Of a DNA stretch of 64,000 nt, positions 21,442 through 31,199 are shown in pieces (position 1 is the first letter of the stretch; each line of letters begins with the position of its first letter). Both the position numbers and the translations under genes were made by a program. Source of the DNA: Rhodoplanes serenus (GTDB taxonomy: Bacteria > Pseudomonadota > Alphaproteobacteria > Rhizobiales > Xanthobacteraceae); assembly GCA_009720755.1 (NCBI GenBank), contig WNKV01000018.1, positions 1 through 64,000 on the forward strand, in the 5' to 3' direction. The notes under the pieces were generated by a model. It was not told the DNA's origin and searched no databases. It saw nothing but the letters and a program-made list of their open reading frames with translations.

Positions 21442-22545
21442 TCAGCCCGCCAGGCGGTCGCGGATGTGGGGCGACAGCCGGCGGCGGAACGCCTCGGTGA
21501 GCATCGGCAGCAGATGCATCGCGTCACCGACGACGCCGATATGGGCGAAGTCGAAGATCGGCGCGTTCTTGTCGGTGTTGATGGCGACGATCAGGTCGGC
21601 GCCTTCGACACCGACGCGATGCTGGATCGCCCCCGAGATGCCGGCCGCGATGTAGAGCTTGGGCCGGATGGTCTTGCCGGTCTGGCCGATCTGCCGCTCG
21701 GCCGGCTGCCAGCCCTTCTGCACCAGTGGCCGCGAGCAGCCGTACTCGCCGCCGAGCACCCCGGCGAGCTGCTGCACGAGCTGAAAGTTCTCCGGCGAGC
21801 CGAGGCCGAGGCCGCCGGCCACCACCACGTCCGCATAGGCGAGGTTCGAGGTCGCCTGATCACGGTCGGGCAGGAAGCGCAGCACCTTGGTGACGACGTC
21901 CTCCTCCACCATGGCGAGCGGATGCTCGACGAGCCGGCCGAGCGGCCGCTCGACGCGCTCCGGCATCGCCATCACACGCGGCCGCACGGTGGCCATCTGG
22001 GGCCGGAAGTTGAGCGTGTAGATGGTGCACAGGAGCGAGCCGCCGAAGGTCGGCCGGGTCGCGGCAAGCGAGCCGTCGGCATCGACGTCGAGCGCCGTGC
22101 AGTCGGCGGTGAGGCCGGTGGCCAGCGTGGTCGCCACCGAGCCGGCGAGATCGCGGCCGAGCGTGGTGGCGCCGAGCAGCAGGATCTCGGGCTTGTGGGT
22201 CTCGACCAGGTCGGTCAGCGCCTTCGAATAGGGCTCGTTGCGATACTCCGCCAGGATCTCGTTCGTGATGGTGTAGACGAGATCGGCGCCCCAGCAGGCG
22301 GCCTCGCGGGCCGCCTCGGCGACGGCGGGTCCGGGCGGCCCGATCACCACGCCGGCGAGCTGGACACCGAGCTTGTCGGCGAGCTTGCGGCCCTCGCCCA
22401 TCAGCTCCCACGACACCGGATGGACCTGGCCACGCTCCTGCTCGACGAACACCCAGACGTGCTTGTGCTGCCTGAACCGCTCGGGCAGCTCCTTCTTGGT
22501 GTTCGCGCGCCCCGCCGCGGCGGCAGGCTTGTCCGGCTGCGCCAT
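21442..22545 (-). CDS. fixB: electron transfer flavoprotein alpha subunit FixB
   Basis: 367 residues. The C-terminal FAD domain is characteristic of ETF alpha: [21 protein letters not shown] and [11 protein letters not shown]. The N-terminal half is the ETF alpha/beta fold, with WVFVEQERG near residue 30 after a short Ala/Lys leader. Partner of FixA in the bifurcating complex. Confidence 0.94.
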   Translation of the reverse strand: MAQPDKPAAAAGRANTKKELPERFRQHKHVWVFVEQERGQVHPVSWELMGEGRKLADKLGVQLAGVVIGPPGPAVAEAAREAACWGADLVYTITNEILAEYRNEPYSKALTDLVETHKPEILLLGATTLGRDLAGSVATTLATGLTADCTALDVDADGSLAATRPTFGGSLLCTIYTLNFRPQMATVRPRVMAMPERVERPLGRLVEHPLAMVEEDVVTKVLRFLPDRDQATSNLAYADVVVAGGLGLGSPENFQLVQQLAGVLGGEYGCSRPLVQKGWQPAERQIGQTGKTIRPKLYIAAGISGAIQHRVGVEGADLIVAINTDKNAPIFDFAHIGVVGDAMHLLPMLTEAFRRRLSPHIRDRLAG

Positions 22546-22561
22546 GATGCTCTCCGTCCGG

Positions 22562-23407
22562 TCAGTAGCCGCGCACCAGGGTCGCCAGCTCGGCCTCGAG
22601 GCGAGGCCGGGCCGCGAACATGGCGGCGATCAGGGCATCGGCCGCGCCGGCGCCGGCCGGGTCGACCAGGGTGGCCTTCTCGGCCCGTGGCGTCGGCGCG
22701 AACACGCGCTTCACCACGGTGGGCGAGCCGCGCAGGCCGCACTTGGTGACGTCGGCGATGCCGGCATCCTTGGCGCTCCACACGGCGATCTCGGCGCGGG
22801 CGGCGCGCAGGGCGTCGGGCAGTGAGCCGCGGCGAATCTCGTTGGTGCCTTCCAGCATGGTGACGAGGCAGGGCAGCCGCGTGCGCAGCGCCTGCACGCC
22901 GCCCTCGGCGCGGCGATCCACCTCGATGGTGCCGCCGGCGAGATCGAGCGCCGCGACCCGCGACACATAGGTGAGCTGGGCGAGGCCGAGCCGCTTGGCG
23001 ATGCCCGGCCCGACCTGGGCGGTGTCGCCGTCGATGGTCTGCTTGCCGGTGAAGACGATGTCGACCGGCTCGAACCGCTCGCCGATGGCCGTGATGGCCG
23101 AGGCCAGCGCGTAGCTGGTCGCCAGCGTGTCGGAGCCGGCGAAGAAGCGGTCGGTCAAGAGCACGGCGCGATCGGCCCCGAAGGTCAGCGCCTTGCGCAA
23201 TGACTCCTCCGCCATCGGCGGCCCCATGGTGAGCACCGTCACCGTGCCGCCGTGCCGGTCGCGCAGCCGCAGCGCCTCCTCGACCGCGTACAGATCGTAC
23301 GGGTTGATGATCGTCGGCACCCCCTGCCGCATGATGGTGTTGGTGACCGGATGGACGCGGATCTGCGCCGAATCCGGCACCTGCTTGATGCAGACGACGA
23401 CGTGCAT
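22562..23407 (-). CDS. fixA: electron transfer flavoprotein beta subunit FixA
   Basis: 281 residues from the ATG at 23407 ([20 protein letters not shown]), the family start. ETF beta signatures include [14 protein letters not shown] and [15 protein letters not shown]. FixA binds the bifurcating FAD together with FixB. It starts 28 bases after the nifW stop, so it belongs to the same unit driven from the sigma-54 promoter at 25,668. Confidence 0.94.
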   Translation of the reverse strand: MHVVVCIKQVPDSAQIRVHPVTNTIMRQGVPTIINPYDLYAVEEALRLRDRHGGTVTVLTMGPPMAEESLRKALTFGADRAVLLTDRFFAGSDTLATSYALASAITAIGERFEPVDIVFTGKQTIDGDTAQVGPGIAKRLGLAQLTYVSRVAALDLAGGTIEVDRRAEGGVQALRTRLPCLVTMLEGTNEIRRGSLPDALRAARAEIAVWSAKDAGIADVTKCGLRGSPTVVKRVFAPTPRAEKATLVDPAGAGAADALIAAMFAARPRLEAELATLVRGY

Positions 23408-23435
23408 GCCCGTCCTGGTCACCTGGTTTCTCCGG

Positions 23436-23788
23436 TCACTTGAGATCGTCGAAAGGCACGAAGCCGGCCGGCCGCTTCGGCGCAACGGCGTCCTTGAGCA
23501 CCTTGAAGACACGCCGATCGAGCGGCGACGAGGCCGCGAACTCCTCGTAGGCGCGGGCCAGCACGGCGCGGCAGCGGGCCAGCGCCACCGCCTCGGGAAC
23601 GCCGTCGAGATCGTCGCCGTCGAGATACTCGCCCATCCGCTTGAGGATGTGCAGGCGCGCCACGTTCAGCACTTTGTTCTCGTAGGGCACGGCGAGGAGG
23701 ACGAAGAACTCCTCGGCCGAGGCCGCCGTCTTCAAGCGGGCCAGCGTGCCGGCCGGAAAGCTGGGAGCCGGTTCGTTGCAAGAGCCCA

Positions 23789-23792
<4 letters not shown>
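23436..23792 (-). CDS. nifW: nitrogenase-stabilizing/protective protein NifW
   Basis: 118 residues. Family blocks SAEEFFVLLAVPYENKVLNV (part), RLHILKRMGEYL and FAASSPLDRRVFKVLKD are clear. NifW binds the MoFe protein and helps protect or mature it. Its ATG overlaps the nifV stop (ATGA), so the two are translationally coupled. Confidence 0.93.
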
Positions 23793-25015
<1,223 letters not shown>

Positions 25016-25026
25016 CGCTCTCCTCC

Positions 25027-25305
25027 TCACGTCACCGAGACGACGCGGATCGGGAAGCCGAGTGCTTTCATCAGGCGGCCCTGCACGCCGGCGACCGTCA
25101 CCGAGGCGAGCACGCAGCCGACGCACGACCCGGTGAGCCGCACATGCACGGTGCTGCCCTCGATGCAGACGAGCTCGCAATCGCCGCCGTGCTTCTTCAG
25201 GTTGGGGCGCAGCGCCTCCACCGCATCGGCGATCAGTTTTTCGCGCAACGGCATCGCGGCGGCCGTCTCGGCGATCGGCGCGGCGGAGGGAAACGATCCG
25301 TGCAT
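25027..25305 (-). CDS. NifU C-terminal domain (Nfu-type) iron-sulfur carrier
   Basis: 92 residues consisting only of the Nfu/NifU C-terminal domain: LRPNLKKHGGDCELV and the cluster-binding GSCVGCVLAS (CxxC). A full NifU would add an IscU-like scaffold and a central [2Fe-2S] domain, which are missing here. It probably carries [4Fe-4S] clusters to nitrogenase proteins. Located between iscA and nifV in the same unit. No nifS accompanies it in the window. Confidence 0.9.
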   Translation of the reverse strand: MHGSFPSAAPIAETAAAMPLREKLIADAVEALRPNLKKHGGDCELVCIEGSTVHVRLTGSCVGCVLASVTVAGVQGRLMKALGFPIRVVSVT

Positions 25306-25315
25306 CGTCGCCTCC

Positions 25316-25633
25316 TCAGCCGCACGACTTGCCGCAGCCGCAGCGGGAGCGGCACGGGTTGTCGAAGGTGAAGCCCTTCCCGGCGAGCGTCTCGGCGAAC
25401 CCGATGGTCAGCCCGTCCAGCATCGGCTGCGACTGCGGATCGACGAACACCGTCACGCCCTCGGACTCGAGCACGAGGTCGTCGTCGCGCGGCGCCGCGT
25501 CGAGGCCGATCATGTATTTGTGGCCGGCACAGCCGCCCGCCTCGATCATCACCCGGAGACCGGCGGCGGGCTTTCCGGCCCGCGTCATCGCGGTTCTCAC
25601 GGCAGCGGCGGCTTCGGACGACAGGGTGATCAT
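25316..25633 (-). CDS. iscA: HesB/IscA family iron-sulfur assembly protein (nif-associated)
   Basis: 105 residues from the ATG at 25633 (MITLSSEAA), the normal family start; another ATG at 25651 is possible. The three A-type cysteines are present: Cys35 in GGCAGHKY, and CGCGKSC near the end (Cys98, Cys100 and Cys104 are candidates). It is a carrier of Fe-S clusters. It is the first gene of the iscA-nfu-nifV-nifW-fixABCX unit and lies directly behind a sigma-54 promoter. Confidence 0.9.
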   Translation of the reverse strand: MITLSSEAAAAVRTAMTRAGKPAAGLRVMIEAGGCAGHKYMIGLDAAPRDDDLVLESEGVTVFVDPQSQPMLDGLTIGFAETLAGKGFTFDNPCRSRCGCGKSCG

Positions 25634-25667
25634 GGTGGTGCTCCATGGCATCGCGTCACGACCACGG

Positions 25668-25683
25668 AGCAACCGGCGTGCCA
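25668..25683 (-). promoter_or_regulatory. sigma-54 (-24/-12) promoter of the iscA-nifVW-fixABCX unit
   Basis: On the minus strand: TGGCACGCCGGTTGCT, a perfect TGGCAC-N5-TTGCT match with GG and GC 10 bases apart. The -12 element is 35 bases from the iscA ATG. RpoN with NifA is the expected activator pair. Confidence 0.9.
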
Positions 25684-25802
25684 AATCGCACCGCAGTGCG
25701 AAAGCGCCTGTGCCCCAGCGGTTTCGCGACATCGTCGCGGCTGGTCCGGCAGCCGCGTCGCAAATCCGACAAGGCCGCCGCGGCGCCGATGTCGGCTTCG
25801 AT

Positions 25803-25818
25803 GTCGGGTTTCCGGCAA
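25803..25818 (-). promoter_or_regulatory. degenerate NifA upstream activator site
   Basis: Minus-strand TGCCGGAAACCCGACA: matches TGT-N10-ACA except TGC for TGT, and its centre resembles the perfect nifH site. It lies 120 bases upstream of the -24 element. Plausible, but one consensus base is off. Confidence 0.35.
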
Positions 25819-25898
25819 GGGCCTTGTCGAGAGTGTCTCAGAACGTCGAAGCCCGGCGCGCGCCGGGCAGGACGAGTCGACATCCGCGGCGGTCGGGA

Positions 25899-26606
25899 TC
25901 ACGACAGCGGCGCGGCGCTCCCGCGGCGGGCGCGGGCGAGCCGGCTCTCACCAGTCTCCTCACCGAAGCACAGGTCGAAGTCGCCGCAGGCGGTGCACAC
26001 CGGCGTGGCGCACAGCACGATGCCGTCGGTCTCGCACAGGGTGCGATAGAAGAACCGCTTCCAACGCATGTTGCGGGTGTTGCGAGCGGCGAGCGGAGCG
26101 AAGTGGCGAGCGAGCAGCCGCGACAGCTCGGCGCGATCGCGCAGGCCGAGATCCTCCCACAGATGGTTGGGCTCGACCGCCCGGCGCGCCACGATGGCGG
26201 CGAGCCACGCGGTGTCCTCGCCGTCGCGGCTCGCCGAGGCGAGCAGCAGCGCCCGCACCATGGCGATCTCGTCGTCGGCCGGCGCGGTCTCGCCGTCGTC
26301 GGGCGCGAACAGCACGTCGGCGCCCGGAAACCGGACAGCGACGAGGCGGCCGAAATCGACACCGCTGAGACCCAGACGCGACGCCACGGCGCGGCCGCCG
26401 GCCGCCGCCACCGCGATCGCCGAGGCGAAGACGTGACGGTCGAAGTCGTCGTCGGCATGGATGCTGACCTCCTCGGGCCACCATCCGGTGAGGCCGCGAT
26501 AGACCGCGGCGGCACGGCGAGCACTGCCGCAAGCGCCGGCCCGCGTCTCGCCCGCGACCGCAGGCGGCACCGCGGATCGGCTGACCCTGGCGCCGGGGGC
26601 CGGCAT
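25899..26606 (-). CDS. nifQ: molybdenum-donor protein NifQ
   Basis: 235 residues from the ATG at 26606. The diagnostic C-terminal motif C-x4-C-x2-C-x5-C is present (Cys199, 204, 207, 213: CATPVCTACGDFDLC), and MRWKRFFYR precedes it. NifQ carries a Mo-Fe-S cluster and supplies molybdenum for FeMo-co. It is the last gene of the nifH-to-nifQ unit: its stop is followed by the sigma-54 promoter of the next unit. Confidence 0.92.
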   Translation of the reverse strand: MPAPGARVSRSAVPPAVAGETRAGACGSARRAAAVYRGLTGWWPEEVSIHADDDFDRHVFASAIAVAAAGGRAVASRLGLSGVDFGRLVAVRFPGADVLFAPDDGETAPADDEIAMVRALLLASASRDGEDTAWLAAIVARRAVEPNHLWEDLGLRDRAELSRLLARHFAPLAARNTRNMRWKRFFYRTLCETDGIVLCATPVCTACGDFDLCFGEETGESRLARARRGSAAPLS

Positions 26607-26610
26607 GGCG

Positions 26611-26919
26611 TCACGCCGCCGCCAGGACGGCGGCCCCCACATGGGTCTGGCAGCCCTTCGGGCACACTCGGGCGCAGGCACCGCAGCCGATGCAGTTGCC
26701 GGCCTGATGCAGCACCATCACCTTGCGGACGAACTCCTCGTCGTCGTCGTCCTCGTCGGCCGCGCAGGCGACCAGCTCGTCGTCCTCGTCGACGCCCATC
26801 AGATGCATGACGTCGCGGGCGCAGACCTTGTAGCAGCGGCCGCAGCCGATGCACTTGTTGCCGTCGATGGCGGTGAGATAGGCGGGCTCCCACGGGGTCC
26901 CGTCACGGGTGATGAACAT
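26611..26919 (-). CDS. fdxB: ferredoxin III, nif-specific (FdxB type)
   Basis: 102 residues from the ATG at 26919 (MFITRDGTPWEP). It has two [4Fe-4S] motifs: CIGCGRCYKVC (Cys23, 26, 29, 33) and CIGCGACARVC (Cys76, 79, 82, 86), split by an acidic loop (ADEDDDDEE). This matches the nif-associated ferredoxin III family. It may donate electrons in nitrogenase catalysis or cofactor assembly. The stop is 4 bases before the nifQ start, so they are co-translated or nearly so. Confidence 0.92.
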   Translation of the reverse strand: MFITRDGTPWEPAYLTAIDGNKCIGCGRCYKVCARDVMHLMGVDEDDELVACAADEDDDDEEFVRKVMVLHQAGNCIGCGACARVCPKGCQTHVGAAVLAAA

Positions 26920-26971
26920 CGGTGTCCTCCTCGGGCGGCCTCGGGTTTGCCGCGTTAGAGGCAGCACGCGG

Positions 26972-27499
26972 TCAGGCGCGCGCCACCTCCGGATAGGTCT
27001 CGATCGTCGCCACGCAGCCGGCGACCAGCTTCTCGCCGCCGGCCGCCAGCGCCGCCAGGCTCTCGAAGCCGAAGCGATGGACATCGCGCAGGTGACGCGA
27101 CAGCACCACCAGCTTGCCGACCGTGAGAATGACGCGACCGAAGCCCTCGCGATGCATCTGGATCATCGGGCTGGCGACGAGCCCGGTGTGGTGCTCGATG
27201 GCGAGCCCGACAGCGCCGTAATACTGCTCGACGCGCCACAGCACCTCCGGGCTCGGATCGCCCATGATCGGCATGGCGCGGCGCTGCTCGCGGGTGACGA
27301 TGTAAGGGGCGAGCAGCTTGGCGTCGCTGCGACCCTCCCAGGCGCCGAATCCATCCTGGGCGCGGAGCAGACGAACCAGGCTCTGCACGAAGGGTGTTGC
27401 GAGCGCGGCCGCCGTGGCGGCGACCTCGGCCGCGGCGAGATCGCTCGCGGCAACCGCGGCGGGGCTCGTGCTCGATGGCGGCGTCATGGCGTCGGACAT
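26972..27499 (-). CDS. NifX-associated nitrogen fixation protein (DUF269)
   Basis: 175 residues. Family features: FVQSLVRLLRAQDGFGAWEG, then VLWRVEQYYGAVGLAIE and GFGRVILTVGKLVVLSR. It always accompanies nifX in nif clusters; the function is not firmly known, but related domains bind FeMo-co or its precursors. It begins 10 bases after the nifX stop. Confidence 0.92.
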   Translation of the reverse strand: MSDAMTPPSSTSPAAVAASDLAAAEVAATAAALATPFVQSLVRLLRAQDGFGAWEGRSDAKLLAPYIVTREQRRAMPIMGDPSPEVLWRVEQYYGAVGLAIEHHTGLVASPMIQMHREGFGRVILTVGKLVVLSRHLRDVHRFGFESLAALAAGGEKLVAGCVATIETYPEVARA

Positions 27500-27509
27500 G
27501 GCGCGGCTC

Positions 27510-28016
27510 TCAGTCGTCGACGAAGGACGGCTTGCCGGCCGGCCCGCCGGCGTTGGTCGCGCCGCCGATGCCGGCGCCGGCCAGCACCTTGCGCAGCCAC
27601 GGCGGCGGCGCGCCGGCCAGCATCGCGCGGGTGCGCTCCAGCACCGCCTCGATCGGCTGCGGCGGCAGCTTCACCGGATGGATCTTCGCCGCCACCACGC
27701 GGGCCGCCGAGGGGCCGCCGATGGCCACGCAGAACAGCAGGTGGCAGCCGGCGAGCGCATCGATCTTGGGGCCGATGCGGTCGTCGCCCTCGGCGGCGTG
27801 GCGGCCCTGCTGGTCGGGGACGAGATCGAAGGTGACGGTCTCGACCGCGGTCCAGCCCTGCGCCGTCACGTCGTAGACGACGAAGCAGCGGGCCGAGCCG
27901 AAATGCGCGTCGAGGGTGCGGCGGTCGCCGGTCGCGATGGCGACCCGCACGGCGGGAGACGCCGTCGGCGTCGGCTCGTCGGTATCAATGAGGCGCAGGC
28001 GACGAACGGCTGACAT
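27510..28016 (-). CDS. nifX: nitrogen fixation protein NifX
   Basis: 168 residues with the NifX/NafY/NifB C-terminal fold: RVAIATGDRRTLDAHFGSAR near residue 25, and LLFCVAIGGPSAARVVAAKI later. NifX holds NifB-co and other FeMo-co precursors in transit to NifEN. The start overlaps the 3' end of nifN by 32 bases. The C-terminus has a Gly-rich tail beyond the domain. Confidence 0.93.
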   Translation of the reverse strand: MSAVRRLRLIDTDEPTPTASPAVRVAIATGDRRTLDAHFGSARCFVVYDVTAQGWTAVETVTFDLVPDQQGRHAAEGDDRIGPKIDALAGCHLLFCVAIGGPSAARVVAAKIHPVKLPPQPIEAVLERTRAMLAGAPPPWLRKVLAGAGIGGATNAGGPAGKPSFVDD

Positions 28017-29373
28017 GGGGCTCTCCGCGGTCCCGGAACGGATCGAGGCTGTCCGGGGTGTGAACGGGCTGATGGGCCTGGACGATGTTGGCAGCGTCGA
28101 AGATCAGGTCGCGCACGCCGTCGTAGAGCACGCCGCGACGATAGGGTCCGCCGAGCCGATCGAAGATCGGAAAGCCGACCCGCATCAGCGGCACGCCGAG
28201 CCGCTCCGATGCCTGGCGGCCGTGGCTGTGGGTGACCAGGAGATCGCAGCCGGTGGCGCCGGCGCGCAGCTCCAGCTCGTCGAGATCGCCGACCACCACC
28301 TCGGCGGCCGGCACCGCGGCGAGACTGGGCGAACGGCCCGTCGTCGTCACCGCGACCGCGATCTCGGCACCGAGGCCGGCGAACAGTGTCGCGAGGCCGT
28401 AGAGGTGATCCGGCTCGGCCGCGATGGCGACGCGCTTGCCGGCGAAATGGAAGTGGCCGTCGAGCATCGCGTCCTGCAAGCGGCTGCGGGCGCGGCGCAG
28501 CCGCGCCGGCACCGGCCGGCCGGAGAGCCGCGCCAGCAGCGCGACGAAGCGATCGGCGGCGGCGAGCGTCGACAGCGTCTCGACCACGGTGAACGGCACC
28601 CCGGCGCGCGCCGCCAGCGCCTCCACGGCCGGCCGCACATGCTCGCCGATGGCGATCGCATGGGCGACGGAGCCGAGGTCGCGAATCGCCTCGACGGGCG
28701 TGCCGCCATAGGTGGTCGGAATCCAGCGGCCCGGCACGGTGCCGTCGAGCGATCCGGAGATGTCCGGCACGATCACCGGATCGAGGCCGAAGCTCTCGAC
28801 GGTGTCGCGCACGAGATCGAGATCGGCGACGGTGAGATGCCAGCCCGGAAAGATCGCCACCTTGCCGGTCTCCGCCGCGCGGCGCGGCGCCGCCGGCACC
28901 AGCGCCTCGACCAGCGCCTTGACGGCCTTGCCGAAGCCTTCCTCCAGCGCGCCGTCGAAATCCGGCGTGTGGACCAGAACCACGTCGGTGCCGGCGAGCT
29001 CGGCGGCGCGCCTCTTGCGGACCAGCGCGAGATCGCCGGCGAAGTCCTCGCCGCGGGTCTCCACCAGCGCCGTGGTGCAGACGCCGATCAGCTTCGGCCG
29101 GGTGCGGTTCTTCAGGTTGAGCAGCGCTTCCTCCAGATGATCGGCGCCGCCGAGGATCGTCGCCACCTCGTCCATGGCGGTGGTCTGGAGCGGGATCGTC
29201 TCCTTGAAGTGGCGCACGCACTGCACGAGCGCGAAGGAGGTGCAACCCTGGCTGCCGTGCAACAGTGGCATCGCCTCGGCGACGCCCAGGAAGGCGAGCG
29301 CGGCGCCGAGCGGCTGCGACGACTTCAGCGGGTTGACGGAGGCGGCCTTGTGGGGGGCGGCGATCACAGGCAT
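27985..29373 (-). CDS. nifN: nitrogenase iron-molybdenum cofactor scaffold protein NifN
   Basis: 462 residues from the ATG at 29373 (MPVIAAPHKAASVNPLKSSQ, the normal start); the long upstream frame runs through nifE. Related to NifK: NPLKSSQPLGAALAFLG, HGSQGCTSFAL with the conserved Cys, and the C-terminal GFPIFDRLGG. With NifE it forms the scaffold on which the NifB-cofactor becomes FeMo-co. There is one base between the nifE stop and this ATG. Confidence 0.94.
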   Translation of the reverse strand: MPVIAAPHKAASVNPLKSSQPLGAALAFLGVAEAMPLLHGSQGCTSFALVQCVRHFKETIPLQTTAMDEVATILGGADHLEEALLNLKNRTRPKLIGVCTTALVETRGEDFAGDLALVRKRRAAELAGTDVVLVHTPDFDGALEEGFGKAVKALVEALVPAAPRRAAETGKVAIFPGWHLTVADLDLVRDTVESFGLDPVIVPDISGSLDGTVPGRWIPTTYGGTPVEAIRDLGSVAHAIAIGEHVRPAVEALAARAGVPFTVVETLSTLAAADRFVALLARLSGRPVPARLRRARSRLQDAMLDGHFHFAGKRVAIAAEPDHLYGLATLFAGLGAEIAVAVTTTGRSPSLAAVPAAEVVVGDLDELELRAGATGCDLLVTHSHGRQASERLGVPLMRVGFPIFDRLGGPYRRGVLYDGVRDLIFDAANIVQAHQPVHTPDSLDPFRDRGEPHVSRSSPAPH

Positions 29374-29374
29374 G

Positions 29375-31150
29375 TCAGCACTCACCCATGTCGTCGGCGC
29401 CGGAGGCCGCGAACTTCTTGCGGTGCCGCGCCAGATAGTCGGGATCGGAGGCATCGACCCGGGTCGCCGCGAATTTCTTCCGATGGCGGGCCGCGAACGA
29501 GTCGTCGGGCTGCGGCGACGCCATCTCTGCAAGCAAAGATTCTGGTGCGACGCCGGCCACGCTCTCGGTCGCCTCTCCCTGTCGGGGGGAGGTCGGCGCC
29601 GAAGGCGCCGGGTGATGGGGATCAGCGATCGCCGAGGTCGGCTTCCCCTCACCCGCGTGCTGCGCACGCGACCTCTCCCCAGTGGGGAGAGGTGAAGAGA
29701 GGTCCGTGACGGGGAGAGGTGAAGGGGCACCCGTGGCGGGCAGACTCGCCACCTCCTCGATGAGGCGCCCGTCTGCATCCCACGGCGCCGGCGTGCGCAC
29801 CTGCGCCCACACCGGATTGTGGAGCGCGAGATCGATCTGCCGCACCAGCTCGATCATGCCGTCGTAACCCGCATAGGGGTGGATGCGCTCCTGATTGATG
29901 TCGAGCCAGGGCGTCTTCGCCTTGAGAGCGATGAACTGGGTGCGGCCGCCCGACAGCATGATGTCGGCCTCGCCGTCGGCGAGCATGCGATAGAGATCGC
30001 GCGGCGCCATCGACTCGAACATGTGCGGGTCGTCCCGCATCAGGATGGCGATGCGCTGCTTGTCCTCCGGGGTCGACTTCTTGGTGGCGGTGCCGACCAC
30101 CTCCATGCCGATCTCCATCAGGGCCGACACCACCGACCACGACTTGACGCCGCCGGTGTTGAGCAGCACCCGCTTGCCGGCGAGCCGCGTGCGGTAGGGC
30201 GCCAGGCGGGCCGCAGCCCGCGTCTCCTCGGCCGTCACCAGCGCCTCGGTGCGGGTGACGAGATCGGCCGGCGCGCCGCGCGCGACCAGCAGGCGGGCGA
30301 TCTGGCGCAGGGTCTCCGAGGTGTCGAGCACGCCGTAGAACGAGCCTTCGATGTACGGGATGCCCCACCGCTCGCGCATCCGCCGCGCGAGGCCGACCAG
30401 CGCGGTCGAGCACACCACCAGCGTGGCCCGCGCCGTGTGGGCGGCGGCGATGTCAGCATAGCGCGCATCGCCGGGCACGCAGGCGCGGACCCGGATGCCG
30501 AGCCGATCGAGCAACGGCTTCACCTGCCAGAACTCGCCCGCCAGGTTGAACTCGCCGAGGATGACGAGATCGGTCGGGCCGACGTCGTCCGGCTCCACCG
30601 TGCCGATGACATGATCGAGCAGCGCCTGGCCGGCCAGCTTGTTGCCGAAATTCTTCGAGCCGACGAAGCCGGCACCATGCACCGGCACCACCGGCAGGCC
30701 GTAGCGTTCGGCGGCGTGCCGGCACACCGCGTCGATGTCGTCGCCGATCAGCGCGGTGACGCAGGTGGCGTAGACGAAGATCGCGGCCGGCTCGAACCGC
30801 TGGGCGATCTCGCGGATGGCGCGGTAGAGCTTCTTCTCGCTGTGGCCCGCGACGATGTCGAGCTCGGTCAGGTCGGTGGTGAAGCTGCGCCGCCACAGAT
30901 CGGAGCCGGACGAGGCGGAGCCCCGATTGTCCCAGGAGTTGCCCTCGCAGGCGAGCGGGCCGTGCACCAGATGGGCTGCGTCGGTGACCGGCTGGAGCGC
31001 GATCTTGGCGCCGTCGAACGCACAGCCGCCGGCCGCGGCGCCGGGCGTCAGCGGCTTGGAGCAGCCGGCCTTGCGCGCCGCCTCGGACTTCGCGGTGTTG
31101 TGGGCACAGCCCGGCTCTTCGAACAGCGCCTTGACCCGGTCCTTCAGCAT
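29375..31150 (-). CDS. nifE: nitrogenase iron-molybdenum cofactor scaffold protein NifE with expanded C-terminus
   Basis: 591 residues; NifE is usually about 460-550. The conserved core spans residues 1 to about 465: GCAFDGAKIALQPV with the first cluster Cys, HGPLACEGNSWDNRG, YATCVTALIGDD, EGSFYGVLDTSETLR and NTGGVKSWSV. From about residue 470 to 533 the sequence is Pro/Ser-rich (SPLPVTDLSSPLPTGERS, then HHPAPSAPTSPRQGE) and is encoded by the same palindromic repeats found between nifK and nifE. The tail then carries two copies of ARHRKKFAA (one as AARHRKKFAA, one as LARHRKKFAA). NifEN function is probably retained because the core is intact. Confidence 0.93.
   Translation of the reverse strand: MLKDRVKALFEEPGCAHNTAKSEAARKAGCSKPLTPGAAAGGCAFDGAKIALQPVTDAAHLVHGPLACEGNSWDNRGSASSGSDLWRRSFTTDLTELDIVAGHSEKKLYRAIREIAQRFEPAAIFVYATCVTALIGDDIDAVCRHAAERYGLPVVPVHGAGFVGSKNFGNKLAGQALLDHVIGTVEPDDVGPTDLVILGEFNLAGEFWQVKPLLDRLGIRVRACVPGDARYADIAAAHTARATLVVCSTALVGLARRMRERWGIPYIEGSFYGVLDTSETLRQIARLLVARGAPADLVTRTEALVTAEETRAAARLAPYRTRLAGKRVLLNTGGVKSWSVVSALMEIGMEVVGTATKKSTPEDKQRIAILMRDDPHMFESMAPRDLYRMLADGEADIMLSGGRTQFIALKAKTPWLDINQERIHPYAGYDGMIELVRQIDLALHNPVWAQVRTPAPWDADGRLIEEVASLPATGAPSPLPVTDLSSPLPTGERSRAQHAGEGKPTSAIADPHHPAPSAPTSPRQGEATESVAGVAPESLLAEMASPQPDDSFAARHRKKFAATRVDASDPDYLARHRKKFAASGADDMGEC
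29565..29735. repeat. nifE: palindromic repeats inside the nifE coding region
   Basis: It includes a perfect palindrome at 29672-29692 (CCTCTCCCC-AGT-GGGGAGAGG), the flanking CCCCTCACCCGCGTGCTGCG, a GGCGCC/GGCGCC hairpin and GGGGAGAGGTGAAG words. These are the words of the intergenic family at 11.9 kb and 31.2-31.8 kb, but here the frame stays open across about 57 codons. Confidence 0.8.
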
Positions 31151-31199
31151 GTCACCTGTCTCCGCCGTCGCGCCGAAGGCTCCTCGGCCTTCTCGGTGC

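Noticed and set aside
28347-28709. Extra open frames inside nifN and other nif genes
   Set aside because: They are Arg/Ser/Ala-rich shadows in alternative frames of clearly conserved genes.
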